Assembly: GCA_030018415.1 (NCBI GenBank)
Contig: JASEGC010000002.1
Coordinates: 83,058 to 147,057, forward strand
Reading direction: 5' to 3'
DNA from: Candidatus Aenigmatarchaeota archaeon
GTDB lineage: Archaea; Aenigmatarchaeota; Aenigmatarchaeia; CG10238-14
DNA length: 64,000 nucleotides
Part shown: positions 1 through 9,279 of the stretch, piece by piece
Numbering within the stretch: the stretch's first letter is position 1
How the letters are laid out: every line of letters begins with the position of its first letter
Notes under the pieces: model-generated
What the model was told of the DNA's origin: nothing
What the model saw: the letters and a program-made list of their open reading frames with translations, nothing else
Databases searched by the model: none
Translations under genes and position numbers: made by a program

Positions 1-978
1 TATGTCTTTTAAACTCTTTTCAATTATAGAATCGCAATTTGAGTCAAAATCGCATAACCTGCAGGGTGCAACTCTTCCGCTCACCCTAATCTCAAGACTT
101 AACCATGGCTCGTAGCAAGGAGAATTAAGGGTTGATACTTCTTCTTTTACATCTTTCTTCAATATTTCGTCCATTTCGTCTTTTTTAACCAATCGAGGCT
201 CAAATAGATTTTTCACGTTTGTGTTTACCTGGAGTTTTTTAGCAAATGATAGAGCTTTTTTTGCATGTTTCTTGACTTCATTTCTTTCCTTTTCATTCAA
301 TTTCAATTTCCTACCTTCTTCAGACCATACACTTAAAGGTTCAAAATTAACGCCAAAACATCCAATCTTATGCCCAAGGATTATCATGTCTGAGAGTTTG
401 TTGTAATTATTATTCGTCAGTACGGCATGGAAGCTATATCTTGGCTTATCAGTCTTAAACTTCTCCTTCCAATGATTAAATCTTTTCATAGTCCATACTA
501 ATTTTTTAAACGAGCCTTTCACTTGAGTTAAATAATCATGTGTTTCTGCATCTGGCCCATCTATACTGAAAAGTATCTCATCCCAACCAATTTGTACCAA
601 TCTTTTTATCATTTGATCGGAAAAGAGTGTTCCATTAGTTGTTATACAACCATACATTCCATACTCCTTTATCGTCTTTACCATTCTAAGGATAAGATTG
701 GACTTTACCATCGGTTCCCAACCTCCTGCAATCTGCCATTCTAATACTCCTAACTTCTCAGCTTCATGTATGATTTCCAAGATTCTTTCTTCCGATAGCA
801 TTTTATCATATTGACAACTCGATAATCGTTTTTCAGACATCGTCCAACAGAACCTACATTTAAGGTTACAAGAATTAGTCGGCTCTATATCTATTCTTAC
901 AGGTCCCATTTTTTTGCCTTTAATCCAGGCTAAAAGTCTCCTTATCTTTTCTCTTTCTATCTCATCTCTTGTTGCCAT
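1..978 (-). CDS. Radical SAM/SPASM protein, 3' end beyond the window
   Basis: The frame opens with ATG at 978 and runs off the left edge, giving 326 visible residues. The N-terminus has the handle typical of this array (LLAWIKGKK...), then PTNSCNLKCRFC, the CxxxCxxC [4Fe-4S]/SAM cluster site. The glycine motif is the unusual GGWEP, followed by TTNGTLF and SIDGPDAETHDYL. Near the edge the first auxiliary-cluster cysteines appear (PCYEPW, then G-x4-C). It overlaps the stop of the upstream gene at 962 by 17 bases, so it is the most distal visible member of a minus-strand operon that starts near 10362. The family is rSAM with a SPASM or twitch-like C-terminal domain; the substrate is not known. 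Confidence 0.88.
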   Translation of the reverse strand, partial: MATRDEIEREKIRRLLAWIKGKKMGPVRIDIEPTNSCNLKCRFCWTMSEKRLSSCQYDKMLSEERILEIIHEAEKLGVLEWQIAGGWEPMVKSNLILRMVKTIKEYGMYGCITTNGTLFSDQMIKRLVQIGWDEILFSIDGPDAETHDYLTQVKGSFKKLVWTMKRFNHWKEKFKTDKPRYSFHAVLTNNNYNKLSDMIILGHKIGCFGVNFEPLSVWSEEGRKLKLNEKERNEVKKHAKKALSFAKKLQVNTNVKNLFEPRLVKKDEMDEILKKDVKEEVSTLNSPCYEPWLSLEIRVSGRVAPCRLCDFDSNCDSIIEKSLKDI

Positions 979-2041
979 ATTTCATCAATCCCTGTCTCAA
1001 CCTTCTATTCTCTTCAAAAACAGGAACACAACAATTCTTACAGTAATGGAATAAATTCTTAGAAATAAGTCTTTTCCTAATTCCATTGAAGTATTTTCCA
1101 AACCAGATTTCCTCGATTGTTTTCTGCTTTACATTCTCTCCATTTCCACCGAAAACACTACATTGACCAACACTACCATTTGGCATTATAATCATGTTGT
1201 ACCACGGCTCAAAACACGGCAAAGAAAGGAATGGGTTTTTTATATCCCTCGTCACTTCATCAATCAAATCGTCCATTTCATTGGCTTTTTTTGCCTCTTC
1301 TTTCATGAACTCATTAAGGTTTGTGTGAATTCCATATTCTTTTGAGTTTTTAATTGCTCTTTTTATATGTCCTGGTAATTCATCAAGTTGATCTTCATTC
1401 AATCTCATCTCTTCCCCGAACTTTGAAAAAACAGTCATCGGTTGAAAAGAAACGGCTCCACATCCCAAATCATGAGCAAGGTCTATCATTCGACCAAGCT
1501 TATCATAGTTTTTGTTGCTAATAACAACATTCAGTCTTAGAAAAGGTTTTTTCTTTTTCAACCTTTTCTTCCAGAAATTAAACTTTTCTACAGCTTTAGT
1601 TGCTTTTTCGAAAGACCCTTTTCCTCTCAGATAATCGTTTATTTCAGGATTAGGACCGTCTATGCTGAAAGTAACGTTATCGATTTTTCCAATCATTTGT
1701 TTAATTGTTCTTTCATCGAATAATGTTCCGTTTGTTATCAAGAGCGTATTCATACCAGATCGAGAAGTTTCTGTTATGAGATCAAGAACAAGATCCTTTC
1801 TCATCATGGGTTCGCCACTTCCAGGAATTCTAATCTCTTTCACTCCTATTCTTCCTGCATCCTGCACTATTTCCATCCATTTTTCATCTGAAAGCTCGTC
1901 ATCGTAATCTATTTTTGCACTTCTTTGCCAACAAGAAAGACATTTTAAGTTGCATCTGTTGGTAATATTCAGTTCCATGGTTAAAGGAAACGCTCTTCCT
2001 CCCTTCATCCAAGTGAGTAATCTCTCTATTTTTTTTTCCAT
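962..2041 (-). CDS. Radical SAM/SPASM protein
   Basis: A 359-residue rSAM. The cluster motif CNLKCLSC is at residues 30-37, the glycine motif is GSGEP (about 74-78) and SIDGPNPEINDYL follows. The C-terminal domain shows C-x12-G-x4-C (PCFEPW...GQC), then an IWFGKYF segment and a final YCKNCC, which is enough for one auxiliary Fe-S cluster of the SPASM/twitch kind. It overlaps the genes on both sides by about 16 bases, so translation is probably coupled. Bases 1611-1669 are identical to a tract in the gene at 3114-4187, although the flanks differ. The reaction is unknown; SPASM relatives modify peptides or sugars. Confidence 0.9.
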   Translation of the reverse strand: MEKKIERLLTWMKGGRAFPLTMELNITNRCNLKCLSCWQRSAKIDYDDELSDEKWMEIVQDAGRIGVKEIRIPGSGEPMMRKDLVLDLITETSRSGMNTLLITNGTLFDERTIKQMIGKIDNVTFSIDGPNPEINDYLRGKGSFEKATKAVEKFNFWKKRLKKKKPFLRLNVVISNKNYDKLGRMIDLAHDLGCGAVSFQPMTVFSKFGEEMRLNEDQLDELPGHIKRAIKNSKEYGIHTNLNEFMKEEAKKANEMDDLIDEVTRDIKNPFLSLPCFEPWYNMIIMPNGSVGQCSVFGGNGENVKQKTIEEIWFGKYFNGIRKRLISKNLFHYCKNCCVPVFEENRRLRQGLMKYGNKR

Positions 2042-3114
2042 TTTTCACCAATTATTCTCCTTAAATTTCTGTTTTCATCAGTTAAAGGTAAGCAACAACG
2101 TGAACATTCCTCAGACAAGTTTTTCTCAAGCATTCTTTTCCTCATTTCATCAAATTCTTTTCCGAGCCAGATTTTTTCCAAACTTTTATTCCTCATGTTT
2201 TCTTCGAGAGAAGAAATGTTACAGCATGGCATCACATTACCAACAGCATCGATATTCATAGTATACCAGGGTAGAAAGCAAGGAATGTAGTTTTTATCTT
2301 CGACCTTTTCTTTTGGTAGAATAATTTCATCCATCCTGTTTGATTTTGTTATCAACTCTTGACCTATTATTTCATTTATGTTCGTAGATAAATTCAGTTT
2401 TGTAGAAATTTCTTTTGCTTTCCACAGGTATTTCTTAACTTCATCTAGGTCTTCATTCAAAATTCTCAATTTTCTTGAATATTCTGTGAACTCTATCATT
2501 GGGAGAATGTAGACATGATTACAACTCAAAGAAGAAGCAAGTTTAATTATATCGGGCAATTCGTTGTAGTTTTTGTTGCATAGAACTGTGTTAATTTCAA
2601 TCGTAGGTTTTTTTGTTCTCAAATTTTTCTTCGCTTTGTTCAACTTCTTAATCGTATTAACGAGCGTCTTAAAAGTTCCACGCTTATTCCTTAAAAAATC
2701 ATGGGTTGCTTGCATACCATCCAAACTGAACCTTATAAGATCCCATCCTATCTTGACTAAATTCATTATAGCCTCTTTATCGAGGAGTGTGCCATTTGAT
2801 ACTATGGAGCCAGTCATACCATATTCTTTGATTCTTCTCATAACCTCCAACAAGACATTCTTTCTGACGAATGGTTCTCCTCCCAAGATTCCAACTATTT
2901 CAACATCGTTCTCACCACAATAATCAATGACACTAAGAATTTCCACCCTAGTCAGTTCTTTCTTGTATCTACTTTCATTCAGAAGTGGAAAGTTACAGAA
3001 TCTACATTTAAGGTTACATCTCTCTGTGATGAAAAAATCAACTTTATATGGGTTTCTAGGTCTCCCATTCAACCATGATTCAACTCTTCTTGCTATTTCC
3101 TTAATTTCTACCAT
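2026..3114 (-). CDS. Radical SAM/SPASM protein
   Basis: A 362-residue rSAM with CNLKCRFC at residues 33-40, the shorter glycine motif LGGEP, and SLDGMQATHDFLRNKRGTF in the position where neighbours carry their SIDGP segment. The C-terminal domain has PCFLPW, C-x12-G-x4-CC and a terminal ECSRCC. The start ATG at 3114 overlaps the stop of the upstream gene, and the 3' end overlaps the next gene, so it belongs to the same operon. It is clearly diverged from its neighbours over most of its length, which argues that the array is not a fresh amplification. The substrate is unknown. Confidence 0.9.
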   Translation of the reverse strand: MVEIKEIARRVESWLNGRPRNPYKVDFFITERCNLKCRFCNFPLLNESRYKKELTRVEILSVIDYCGENDVEIVGILGGEPFVRKNVLLEVMRRIKEYGMTGSIVSNGTLLDKEAIMNLVKIGWDLIRFSLDGMQATHDFLRNKRGTFKTLVNTIKKLNKAKKNLRTKKPTIEINTVLCNKNYNELPDIIKLASSLSCNHVYILPMIEFTEYSRKLRILNEDLDEVKKYLWKAKEISTKLNLSTNINEIIGQELITKSNRMDEIILPKEKVEDKNYIPCFLPWYTMNIDAVGNVMPCCNISSLEENMRNKSLEKIWLGKEFDEMRKRMLEKNLSEECSRCCLPLTDENRNLRRIIGEKWKKK

Positions 3115-4187
3115 TAAGATCCCATCCCTATAAGCCTGTTCCTAATTTCCCTATTTTCCATGACTACTACAACACTACATTTTGAACAATAATCAGGGAT
3201 CTTCTTTTCAATCATGTTTTGTCTGATCTTGTTGAAAACTTTCCCAAACCATACTTCCTTCAAATTTTTTTTATTGATAAATTCTCCTTCTTCAAAAGTT
3301 GAACAACAACCTGCAAATCCAGATGCTTTAATCCCCATCAAGTACCAAGGTCTGAAGCAAGGAGCTGAAATGAATCCATTTACCAAACCTTTAACCTCTT
3401 TTAAAACTAATTCTCTAAAATTTGTTTTATCAGTAAGTGATGCTTCATAGAATGTGTCTATGTTAGTATCGATACCAAGATCTTTTGCTGTCTTAGAGGA
3501 GTTCTTCACATGCTTCTTTAATGCTTTTTCCTTTCCATTCAAATCTAGTCTTTCTGAAGTATAACCAGGATAAAGAGGTTCGAAATAAACCAATTCGCTT
3601 CCTACTTCATTTGCCAGCCTCATCATGTCATCCAATTTATCAAAATTTAACCTGCTCAAGACAGTGTTAAAGCCGATGTAGGGTCTGTTTGATTTTAGGT
3701 TATCTTTAACTTTTCTTAAAATCTTTATGTTCTGAACGATTTTTTCAAAAGACCCTTTTCCTCTCAGATAATCGTTTATTTCAGGATTAGGACCGTCTAT
3801 GCTGAATTGTACTTGATCCCAACCAATCTTTACCAAAAATTTTGCATCTCTCTCTTTCAATAAGGTTCCATTCGTCGTTAACAATCCCCACATGTCATAC
3901 TGCTTGATTCTCTTAAGAACCTTCAAAGTGGCTTCTTTTCTTACTAAAGGCTCTCCACCGCCAGATATAACCCATTCCTTAACTCCAAGCTCTGCTGCCT
4001 CTTTAGGGATTTTTAGCAATCTTCTCTCTGACATCTCTGGAAAGTTTTTATTCAGGTTAGCAGCTCTCCAACAGAAAATACATCTTAGATTACATCTGTC
4101 CGTAGGATGAAGTTCCATCCTTAAAGGTCCAGCTTTCCCACCTTCATTCCATGCCTTCAATCTCTCAGCTATTTCTCCAATCAGCAT
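3114..4187 (-). CDS. Radical SAM/SPASM protein
   Basis: A 357-residue rSAM. CNLRCIFC is at residues 32-39, SGGGEPLVRK follows, then SIDGPNPEINDYLRGKGSFEK. Bases 3748-3806, which encode this last segment, are identical to 1611-1669 of the gene at 962-2041. The C-terminal auxiliary region is PCFRPW, G-x3-CC and YCSKCS. The N-terminal handle (ERLKAWNEGGKAGPLRME) is the pattern seen across the array. It overlaps both neighbours by a few bases. A sugar- or lipid-modifying role is inferred from context only. Confidence 0.9.
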   Translation of the reverse strand: MLIGEIAERLKAWNEGGKAGPLRMELHPTDRCNLRCIFCWRAANLNKNFPEMSERRLLKIPKEAAELGVKEWVISGGGEPLVRKEATLKVLKRIKQYDMWGLLTTNGTLLKERDAKFLVKIGWDQVQFSIDGPNPEINDYLRGKGSFEKIVQNIKILRKVKDNLKSNRPYIGFNTVLSRLNFDKLDDMMRLANEVGSELVYFEPLYPGYTSERLDLNGKEKALKKHVKNSSKTAKDLGIDTNIDTFYEASLTDKTNFRELVLKEVKGLVNGFISAPCFRPWYLMGIKASGFAGCCSTFEEGEFINKKNLKEVWFGKVFNKIRQNMIEKKIPDYCSKCSVVVVMENREIRNRLIGMGS

Positions 4188-5194
4188 CTCATACCATCAT
4201 AATATTTGTTAAATGTATCAGTAAATTCAGGGATACACTTTTCACACTCTTTCGGAAGTTTCTTTTCTTTAACTCTCTCTCTAAATTCTTCCATGTTTTC
4301 TCCAAACCAGATATCTTTGAAAGAAGAATTTTTTATGTCTCCAATGATATTGGTATAGAGACTTGCTAAGGTACAACAAACCATGATTTCTCCACTAGCA
4401 TTTATGAACGCCATCAACCAAGGTGCAAAACAAAATTTCGGTTTCTCATGCTCCAAAACTCCAAATTTGATTATAGAGTCTAAATTCGTGTAGATCCTTA
4501 ATTCCTTCGATTTTTTCAATGCTTTCTCCAAGGAATTTTTTAGATCTTTTTCATTTACCTCCCTCATCCAGAATTCTTTGTTTGTTTCGAACTCAACTAG
4601 GGTTGAGAAATTGATTGCTTCTATTCCCAGATTATTCGCCAGTTCAACAATTTTATCCAAACTCATATAATTCAACCTGTTTATCACGGTAGTTATTCTC
4701 AAAAAAGGATGATCAGTTTTGAATCTTTTCTTTGTTTTTTTAAAATTGTTTATTGTTTCTATCACTCTTTGAAAGACACTCTCTCCTCTTATGTAATCGT
4801 TAACCTCAGGATCATGGCTATCTAAAGAAAAGGAAAGATCATCCCAGCCTATCTTCACGAATTTCTCGATTTTTTTTCTGTTCAAGAGAGTTCCGTTGGA
4901 AGTCAAAGTTCCGATGAAGTCATGATCCTTAACCATCTCCAGAATCTGAAAAATATCTTTTCTGAAGAAAGCTTCCCCGCCCCCTGTCAAATCTACGGTT
5001 CTTGTACCGAGTTCTTTGCAATCTTTTAGAATCTGTTTTATTTCTCTTAATCCCAACTCTCCATGCTTACTATGTTTGGCGTGTCTCCAGCAAATCTTGC
5101 ACTCAAGGTTACAACGATCAGTAGGGGAAATCATCACTTTTTCAGGTCCAATCTTTTCATCCGAAAAAATTGCTTTGCACAACTTATTCATCAT
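4181..5194 (-). CDS. Radical SAM/SPASM protein, short N-terminus
   Basis: A 337-residue rSAM whose N-terminal handle is shorter than in its neighbours. CNLECKIC is at residues 28-35. The glycine motif is TGGGEA, with Ala in place of the usual Pro, followed by SLDSHDPEVNDYIRGESVF. The C-terminal domain keeps FCFAPW, C-x12-G-x4-CC and ECEKCI. It ends inside the start of the next gene and lies 4 bases from the preceding one, so it is co-transcribed. The initiator could be either of the first two Met codons (5194 or 5191). Confidence 0.89.
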   Translation of the reverse strand: MMNKLCKAIFSDEKIGPEKVMISPTDRCNLECKICWRHAKHSKHGELGLREIKQILKDCKELGTRTVDLTGGGEAFFRKDIFQILEMVKDHDFIGTLTSNGTLLNRKKIEKFVKIGWDDLSFSLDSHDPEVNDYIRGESVFQRVIETINNFKKTKKRFKTDHPFLRITTVINRLNYMSLDKIVELANNLGIEAINFSTLVEFETNKEFWMREVNEKDLKNSLEKALKKSKELRIYTNLDSIIKFGVLEHEKPKFCFAPWLMAFINASGEIMVCCTLASLYTNIIGDIKNSSFKDIWFGENMEEFRERVKEKKLPKECEKCIPEFTDTFNKYYDGMRC

Positions 5195-5198
5195 TCTC

Positions 5199-6257
5199 TC
5201 AACTTATCAAATGTTTGAACATATCTCTAATTCCAAACTTCTCATAACACAACATCAAGCAAGGTCTTTTACATCTTTTGATCAAACTTCTAGTTTTACT
5301 GAATTCTTCATGAGTCCAGAGATCAGATATTCTTCTATCTCTAACGTTCAGGTTTGGCCCAAGCCCACAAACACTGATGTTTCCATAAGGGTCTATGTTC
5401 AAGTTCATGAATCCAGCAAGACATGCCCCGAACTTAAAATTTCCTCTCTTTTCGAAGTATTCTGGTATGCTTCTCAGGTACTCGACAGAATTAAAGATAA
5501 AATCATCTTGTCTTTTTAAAGAAATAAGTTTCTTTATTATACTCTTCAAGTCTTCTAAGTCTTCTCCATTAATCCACACTTCTTCATTATAATCAAAATT
5601 CTTGAATGTGTTATCCAAGACAACGGCCTGATAGAAGACTTGGTCTACTCCTATCTTTTTTCCAAGCCAGTATATGTCGACAAGTTCTCTAAAGTTATAA
5701 CTCATCACGACACTCGTGAAGTCTACTTTGATTTGTTTCTTTTTCCGTAACTTCAGTATCGTCTTTGCCGCTTCAATGACTTTATCATAGTTTCCTCTTC
5801 CTCTGATGAAATCGTGTGTTTCTCTCTTTGCTCCATCCAGAGATAGAGCTAATCTATTAAGTCCAACGTCTAATAGTTTTTCACATACCTTTTCATCGAG
5901 AAAATAAGCATTTGAAACAATCGTCGTATGTAGTCCTTTTGAATTGGCATATCCAACTAATTCCAAGGTATCTTTTCTTCGAACTAAAGCCTCTCCACCC
6001 ACAAAAGAGATGTAATTGATGCCAAGATCTCTACATTCGTCCATGATTCTTTTCATCACATCCACTGATAACTCTTTCTTTGGATTGGCATTGAGCTTCC
6101 ATATCTCACACATCTTACATCTTAAGGGACATCTATTGGTCATCTGAAAATTCACTTCATGAGGATATCTGAGAGGTATGTTTAAATTATAAGAAAGCAT
6201 GTAACTCAGGTATCTTTTTATTTGGCCTAACTTAGCCATCCCCTCAACTCCAACCAT
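5199..6257 (-). CDS. Radical SAM/SPASM protein, second subfamily
   Basis: A 352-residue rSAM and the first of three consecutive genes forming a second subfamily. Their shared features are LSYNLN..., an N-terminal CPLRCKMC (residues 43-50 here), the short glycine motif GGEALVRR, SLDGAKRETHDFIRG and a C-terminal C-x12-G-x4-C followed by GPNLNVRD and a terminal C-x3-C-x3-C (RCKRPCLMLC). This cysteine pattern differs from the flanking subfamily, suggesting a different auxiliary cluster. The frame opens at 6257, but Met at 6239 (MAKLGQIKRY) is an equally good start that shortens the overlap with the upstream gene. Bases 5779-5845 match the next paralog at 66 of 67 positions. Confidence 0.88.
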   Translation of the reverse strand: MVGVEGMAKLGQIKRYLSYMLSYNLNIPLRYPHEVNFQMTNRCPLRCKMCEIWKLNANPKKELSVDVMKRIMDECRDLGINYISFVGGEALVRRKDTLELVGYANSKGLHTTIVSNAYFLDEKVCEKLLDVGLNRLALSLDGAKRETHDFIRGRGNYDKVIEAAKTILKLRKKKQIKVDFTSVVMSYNFRELVDIYWLGKKIGVDQVFYQAVVLDNTFKNFDYNEEVWINGEDLEDLKSIIKKLISLKRQDDFIFNSVEYLRSIPEYFEKRGNFKFGACLAGFMNLNIDPYGNISVCGLGPNLNVRDRRISDLWTHEEFSKTRSLIKRCKRPCLMLCYEKFGIRDMFKHLIS

Positions 6258-7321
6258 GCCTTAAACAAAATTTTGAAATCAAGTCTTTCGTAGCATAGCA
6301 TTAAGCAGGGTCTTTTGCATCTTTTTATCTTAAATCTTGTTTTTTTGTATTCTTTACTATTCCATAAATTATTGATGTTTCCATCGTTCACGTTCAGGTT
6401 AGGTCCTAAACCACAAACACTGATATTACCGTAAGGATCTATGTTTAGATAACTGAAACCGACTATGCATTTTCCGACATTAAACTTCTCCTTCTTCTCA
6501 AAGTATTTTGGCATCATGAGAAGATAATCTCTAGTATTTCTGATCTTACCAGTTTTTTTTAGCTTAACGAGCTTGAGAGCAATTCTTTTCAATAAATTTA
6601 AGTCATTACCATTGATCCAAAAATTACTCTCATAAAAATCTCTATAGTATTCAAGCCCTTTAGTGAATGTGTTATCAGGAGTGATGACTTGGTAATTTAC
6701 ATAATCAAACCCCAGATCTTGCATTAGATTAAAAATGTCTATAAGCTCTCTGAAGTTGTATCCTGTCACGACAGTCGTGAATTCTAGTTCAACATTACTT
6801 TTAAATTCAGCCTTTAAACTCACTAGGTTCTTCGCCGTTCTTATAACTTTATCATAGTTTCCTCTTCCTCTGATGAAATCGTGTGTTTCTCTCTTTGCCC
6901 CATCCAGAGATATGGAAATCTTCGAGACTTTCGCTTTCAAGAGTCTTTCACAAGTTTTTTTATCCAAGAAATAACCACTAGTTATCAGGTCTGCTCTCAT
7001 ATTCATGGATGATGCGAGACTTATCAATTCAATTACATCGTTCTTTCTTACCAGAGTCTCACCACCAGCAAAAGATACATGATCCACTCCCCATTCTTTC
7101 ATCTTTTCCAATAATTTTTTAAGTTCTTCCAAGCTAAGTTCCTCATCAACTTCTGGGTTTTTCTTCCATACACTACAAGTCTTGCATCTCAAAGGGCAGC
7201 GATGAGTTATGTCGAAATTAACTCTCCAAGGTTTGATGAAAGGGTAATTTAAATTGTAAGATAAATAATTGGCAAAATAATCCTTCAAAAAAGTGAAAAT
7301 ATCCTCATAAAGACTTTTCAT
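6227..7321 (-). CDS. Radical SAM/SPASM protein, second subfamily
   Basis: A 364-residue paralog of the gene at 5199-6257. CPLRCKTC is at residues 42-49, AGGETLVRKN replaces the GGEP motif, and SLDGAKRETHDFIRGRGNYDK is encoded by DNA nearly identical to its neighbour. The C-terminal half contains GNISVCGLGPNLNVND and RCKRPCLMLCYE. The protein carries an insertion around residue 225 (EYYRDFYESNF) relative to its sister. It lies one base from the upstream gene's end and overlaps the downstream gene, so the three genes 5199-8351 look like one co-expressed set placed next to a GT2 glycosyltransferase. Confidence 0.89.
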   Translation of the reverse strand: MKSLYEDIFTFLKDYFANYLSYNLNYPFIKPWRVNFDITHRCPLRCKTCSVWKKNPEVDEELSLEELKKLLEKMKEWGVDHVSFAGGETLVRKNDVIELISLASSMNMRADLITSGYFLDKKTCERLLKAKVSKISISLDGAKRETHDFIRGRGNYDKVIRTAKNLVSLKAEFKSNVELEFTTVVTGYNFRELIDIFNLMQDLGFDYVNYQVITPDNTFTKGLEYYRDFYESNFWINGNDLNLLKRIALKLVKLKKTGKIRNTRDYLLMMPKYFEKKEKFNVGKCIVGFSYLNIDPYGNISVCGLGPNLNVNDGNINNLWNSKEYKKTRFKIKRCKRPCLMLCYERLDFKILFKAWLELRGWLS

Positions 7322-7322
7322 C

Positions 7323-8351
7323 TTACCACCAATTCTCTATCCTGGGGAAACAGAGCATTAAACAAGGTCTCCTACATTTCCTTATCAATAGTCTCGTTTT
7401 TGCAAAAGTTAGACTGTACCAAATCTCTTTTATATTATGGTCTCTCACATTTAAAGAAGGTCCTTTACCACAAATATCCACATATCCGTTGGGTTTTATG
7501 TACATGTAACTGAATCCAGCCAAACATATGCCAGAGTTAAACCTTTGCTTCTTCTTAAAATATTCTGGCATGAGCTTTAGCGTTAAGAATGGTGTTCCTA
7601 TTTTTCCCTCCTTCTTCTTCAGTTCGATCAATTCCTCACAGATTTTTCTCAATTTTTTGATGTTCTTATCCTGGACCCAGAACTCATCTTCATCGTAATC
7701 CTTGCTTTTCATGTAAGAGGTATCTATGTTGTAAGGGTTGTAAGCGACCTCATGCAAGTCTTTCTCTTTAACTATAACATAAATGTCTAGAAGCTCATCA
7801 AGGTTCACATCAGTCACTACTGTTGTTATGGATAGTCTTAAGTTTGAATCGTTGTTATTCTTAGCTTCAAGAATGTAATCTATGGCTTTCATAGCTCCAT
7901 CAAAGCTGCCTTTATCCCTTATATAATCGTTAGTTTCTTTCGTTGAGCCATCCAACGATATTTGTAGGTAGTCAAGACCAGAATTAACAATTTCCTTTGC
8001 TATTCTTTTTGTTAGCAGTAAGCCATTGGTGGTTACGTGAGTTGTTAACTTTTTCTTTTTAGCATGTTTTATACACTCCAATAGATCTTCTTTTCTTATT
8101 AATGGCTCACCTCCTGCAAAGCTTATGTTGATATCCCCCCAATTGCCTATCTCTGAAATCGTCTTTTTCAACTCCTCAATAGTTAATTCGTCCTCTACTT
8201 TTGGATTTTCTTCATAAGTTTCACAGATGTTGCATCTTAAGTTACATCTGTGAGTCAAGCCAAAGTTTATAAATCTCGGAATAACAAAAGGAAAGTTTAA
8301 AAAGTAAGAAATATTATATGATAGCGTTTCTTTTTTATTTAATTCTTCCAA
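7323..8351 (-). CDS. Radical SAM/SPASM protein, second subfamily
   Basis: A 342-residue rSAM with CNLRCNIC at residues 36-43, AGGEPLIRKE, SLDGSTKETNDYIRDKGSF, and the C-terminal pattern GYVDICGKGPSLNVRD then RKCRRPCLMLC. It is the most diverged of the three-gene subfamily (5199-8351) but keeps its cysteine spacing. It lies 4 bases from the end of the GT2 gene upstream and 1 base from the next rSAM, which supports one transcript. The target is unknown; the GT2 neighbour makes a glycan or glycolipid substrate reasonable. Confidence 0.89.
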   Translation of the reverse strand: MEELNKKETLSYNISYFLNFPFVIPRFINFGLTHRCNLRCNICETYEENPKVEDELTIEELKKTISEIGNWGDINISFAGGEPLIRKEDLLECIKHAKKKKLTTHVTTNGLLLTKRIAKEIVNSGLDYLQISLDGSTKETNDYIRDKGSFDGAMKAIDYILEAKNNNDSNLRLSITTVVTDVNLDELLDIYVIVKEKDLHEVAYNPYNIDTSYMKSKDYDEDEFWVQDKNIKKLRKICEELIELKKKEGKIGTPFLTLKLMPEYFKKKQRFNSGICLAGFSYMYIKPNGYVDICGKGPSLNVRDHNIKEIWYSLTFAKTRLLIRKCRRPCLMLCFPRIENWW

Positions 8352-8355
8352 ACTA

Positions 8356-9264
8356 TCACCTTTCGAGTAAGGATTTAAAAGCAGCTACTCTGCCCAGTTT
8401 TCTAGCTACATCCAATTTTTTCTTCAGGTTATCAGTTCCAATCATTTCGAATAAAATTTCCATGGATTTGATGAAACTTATGTATTTGAAAAATTCAGTT
8501 TGAAAACTCTTCTCTTTCCACAATTTTTCAAAATTTTCTTGATTCCTTATCCTCAGAATTTCAGAATAACCCTGCCAAAAAGATCTCTCCAGAAACCATT
8601 TTTTTGTTAATCTTTCTTCGTCAATCAAATGAGTCACGACCGCTTTAGGTTCATAAACAAGTTTAAAACCTCTTTTAAGTATTCTTCTTTGAAGGTCAGT
8701 TTCGTCTTCGCTTATTAGCTTATTAGGAGTCCTGCCTAGAGTTTCATCGAACAGACCGACATCATCGAAGATACTCTTTCTGAAAGATAAATTACACCCC
8801 CAGAGCAATGGTTTATCGATTACAGTAGCTTCTTCAAAATTTAAGAGTGTCTCACCAATAAAACCTTTAAACATCCCTTCTGGAAGTTGTTTCAAAAAGG
8901 TTGGAATTTCTGTCGAAAATTTCGGAATTATCTTACCACCCACACATACTATTTCTTCGCCATTGTAATGTCTAGTTAAGATTTTTAACCACTCTCTATC
9001 GGCAACCGCATCATCATCTGTAAAAGCAACTAATTCTCCTTCTGCTTTTTTAATGCCTAAGTTTCTTTGGAACGAAGAATTGGCTTTGGGGGATAAGATA
9101 AACTTAAAACCAAATTTAGAGACCAAATTTTTTGATCTTTGATTTATACCTATGACAATAACCTCGAAATCACGATATGTTTGTGTAAGAAGTGATTCTA
9201 AGCAATCTCTCAAAGTTTTTCTGCCAGCAGTGCATATAATTACCGAAGCTTTATAACTACACAT
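8356..9264 (-). CDS. Glycosyltransferase family 2
   Basis: A 302-residue GT-A fold enzyme. It opens with the nucleotide-sugar binding strand ASVIICTAGR, has SFQRNLGIKKAEG at about 64-76 and the metal-binding TDDDA at residues 82-86. The acceptor-side segment WGCNLSFRKSIFDDVGLFDE and the general-base region ISEDETDLQRR follow; together these are diagnostic of GT2 enzymes that add sugars to surface polysaccharides. There is no transmembrane segment, so it is probably cytoplasmic or peripheral. It sits between the coiled-coil protein at 9280-10362 and three rSAM genes, which ties the rSAM array to glycan synthesis. Confidence 0.9.
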   Translation of the reverse strand: MCSYKASVIICTAGRKTLRDCLESLLTQTYRDFEVIVIGINQRSKNLVSKFGFKFILSPKANSSFQRNLGIKKAEGELVAFTDDDAVADREWLKILTRHYNGEEIVCVGGKIIPKFSTEIPTFLKQLPEGMFKGFIGETLLNFEEATVIDKPLLWGCNLSFRKSIFDDVGLFDETLGRTPNKLISEDETDLQRRILKRGFKLVYEPKAVVTHLIDEERLTKKWFLERSFWQGYSEILRIRNQENFEKLWKEKSFQTEFFKYISFIKSMEILFEMIGTDNLKKKLDVARKLGRVAAFKSLLER

Positions 9265-9279
9265 ACTTTCTAGGAATAA

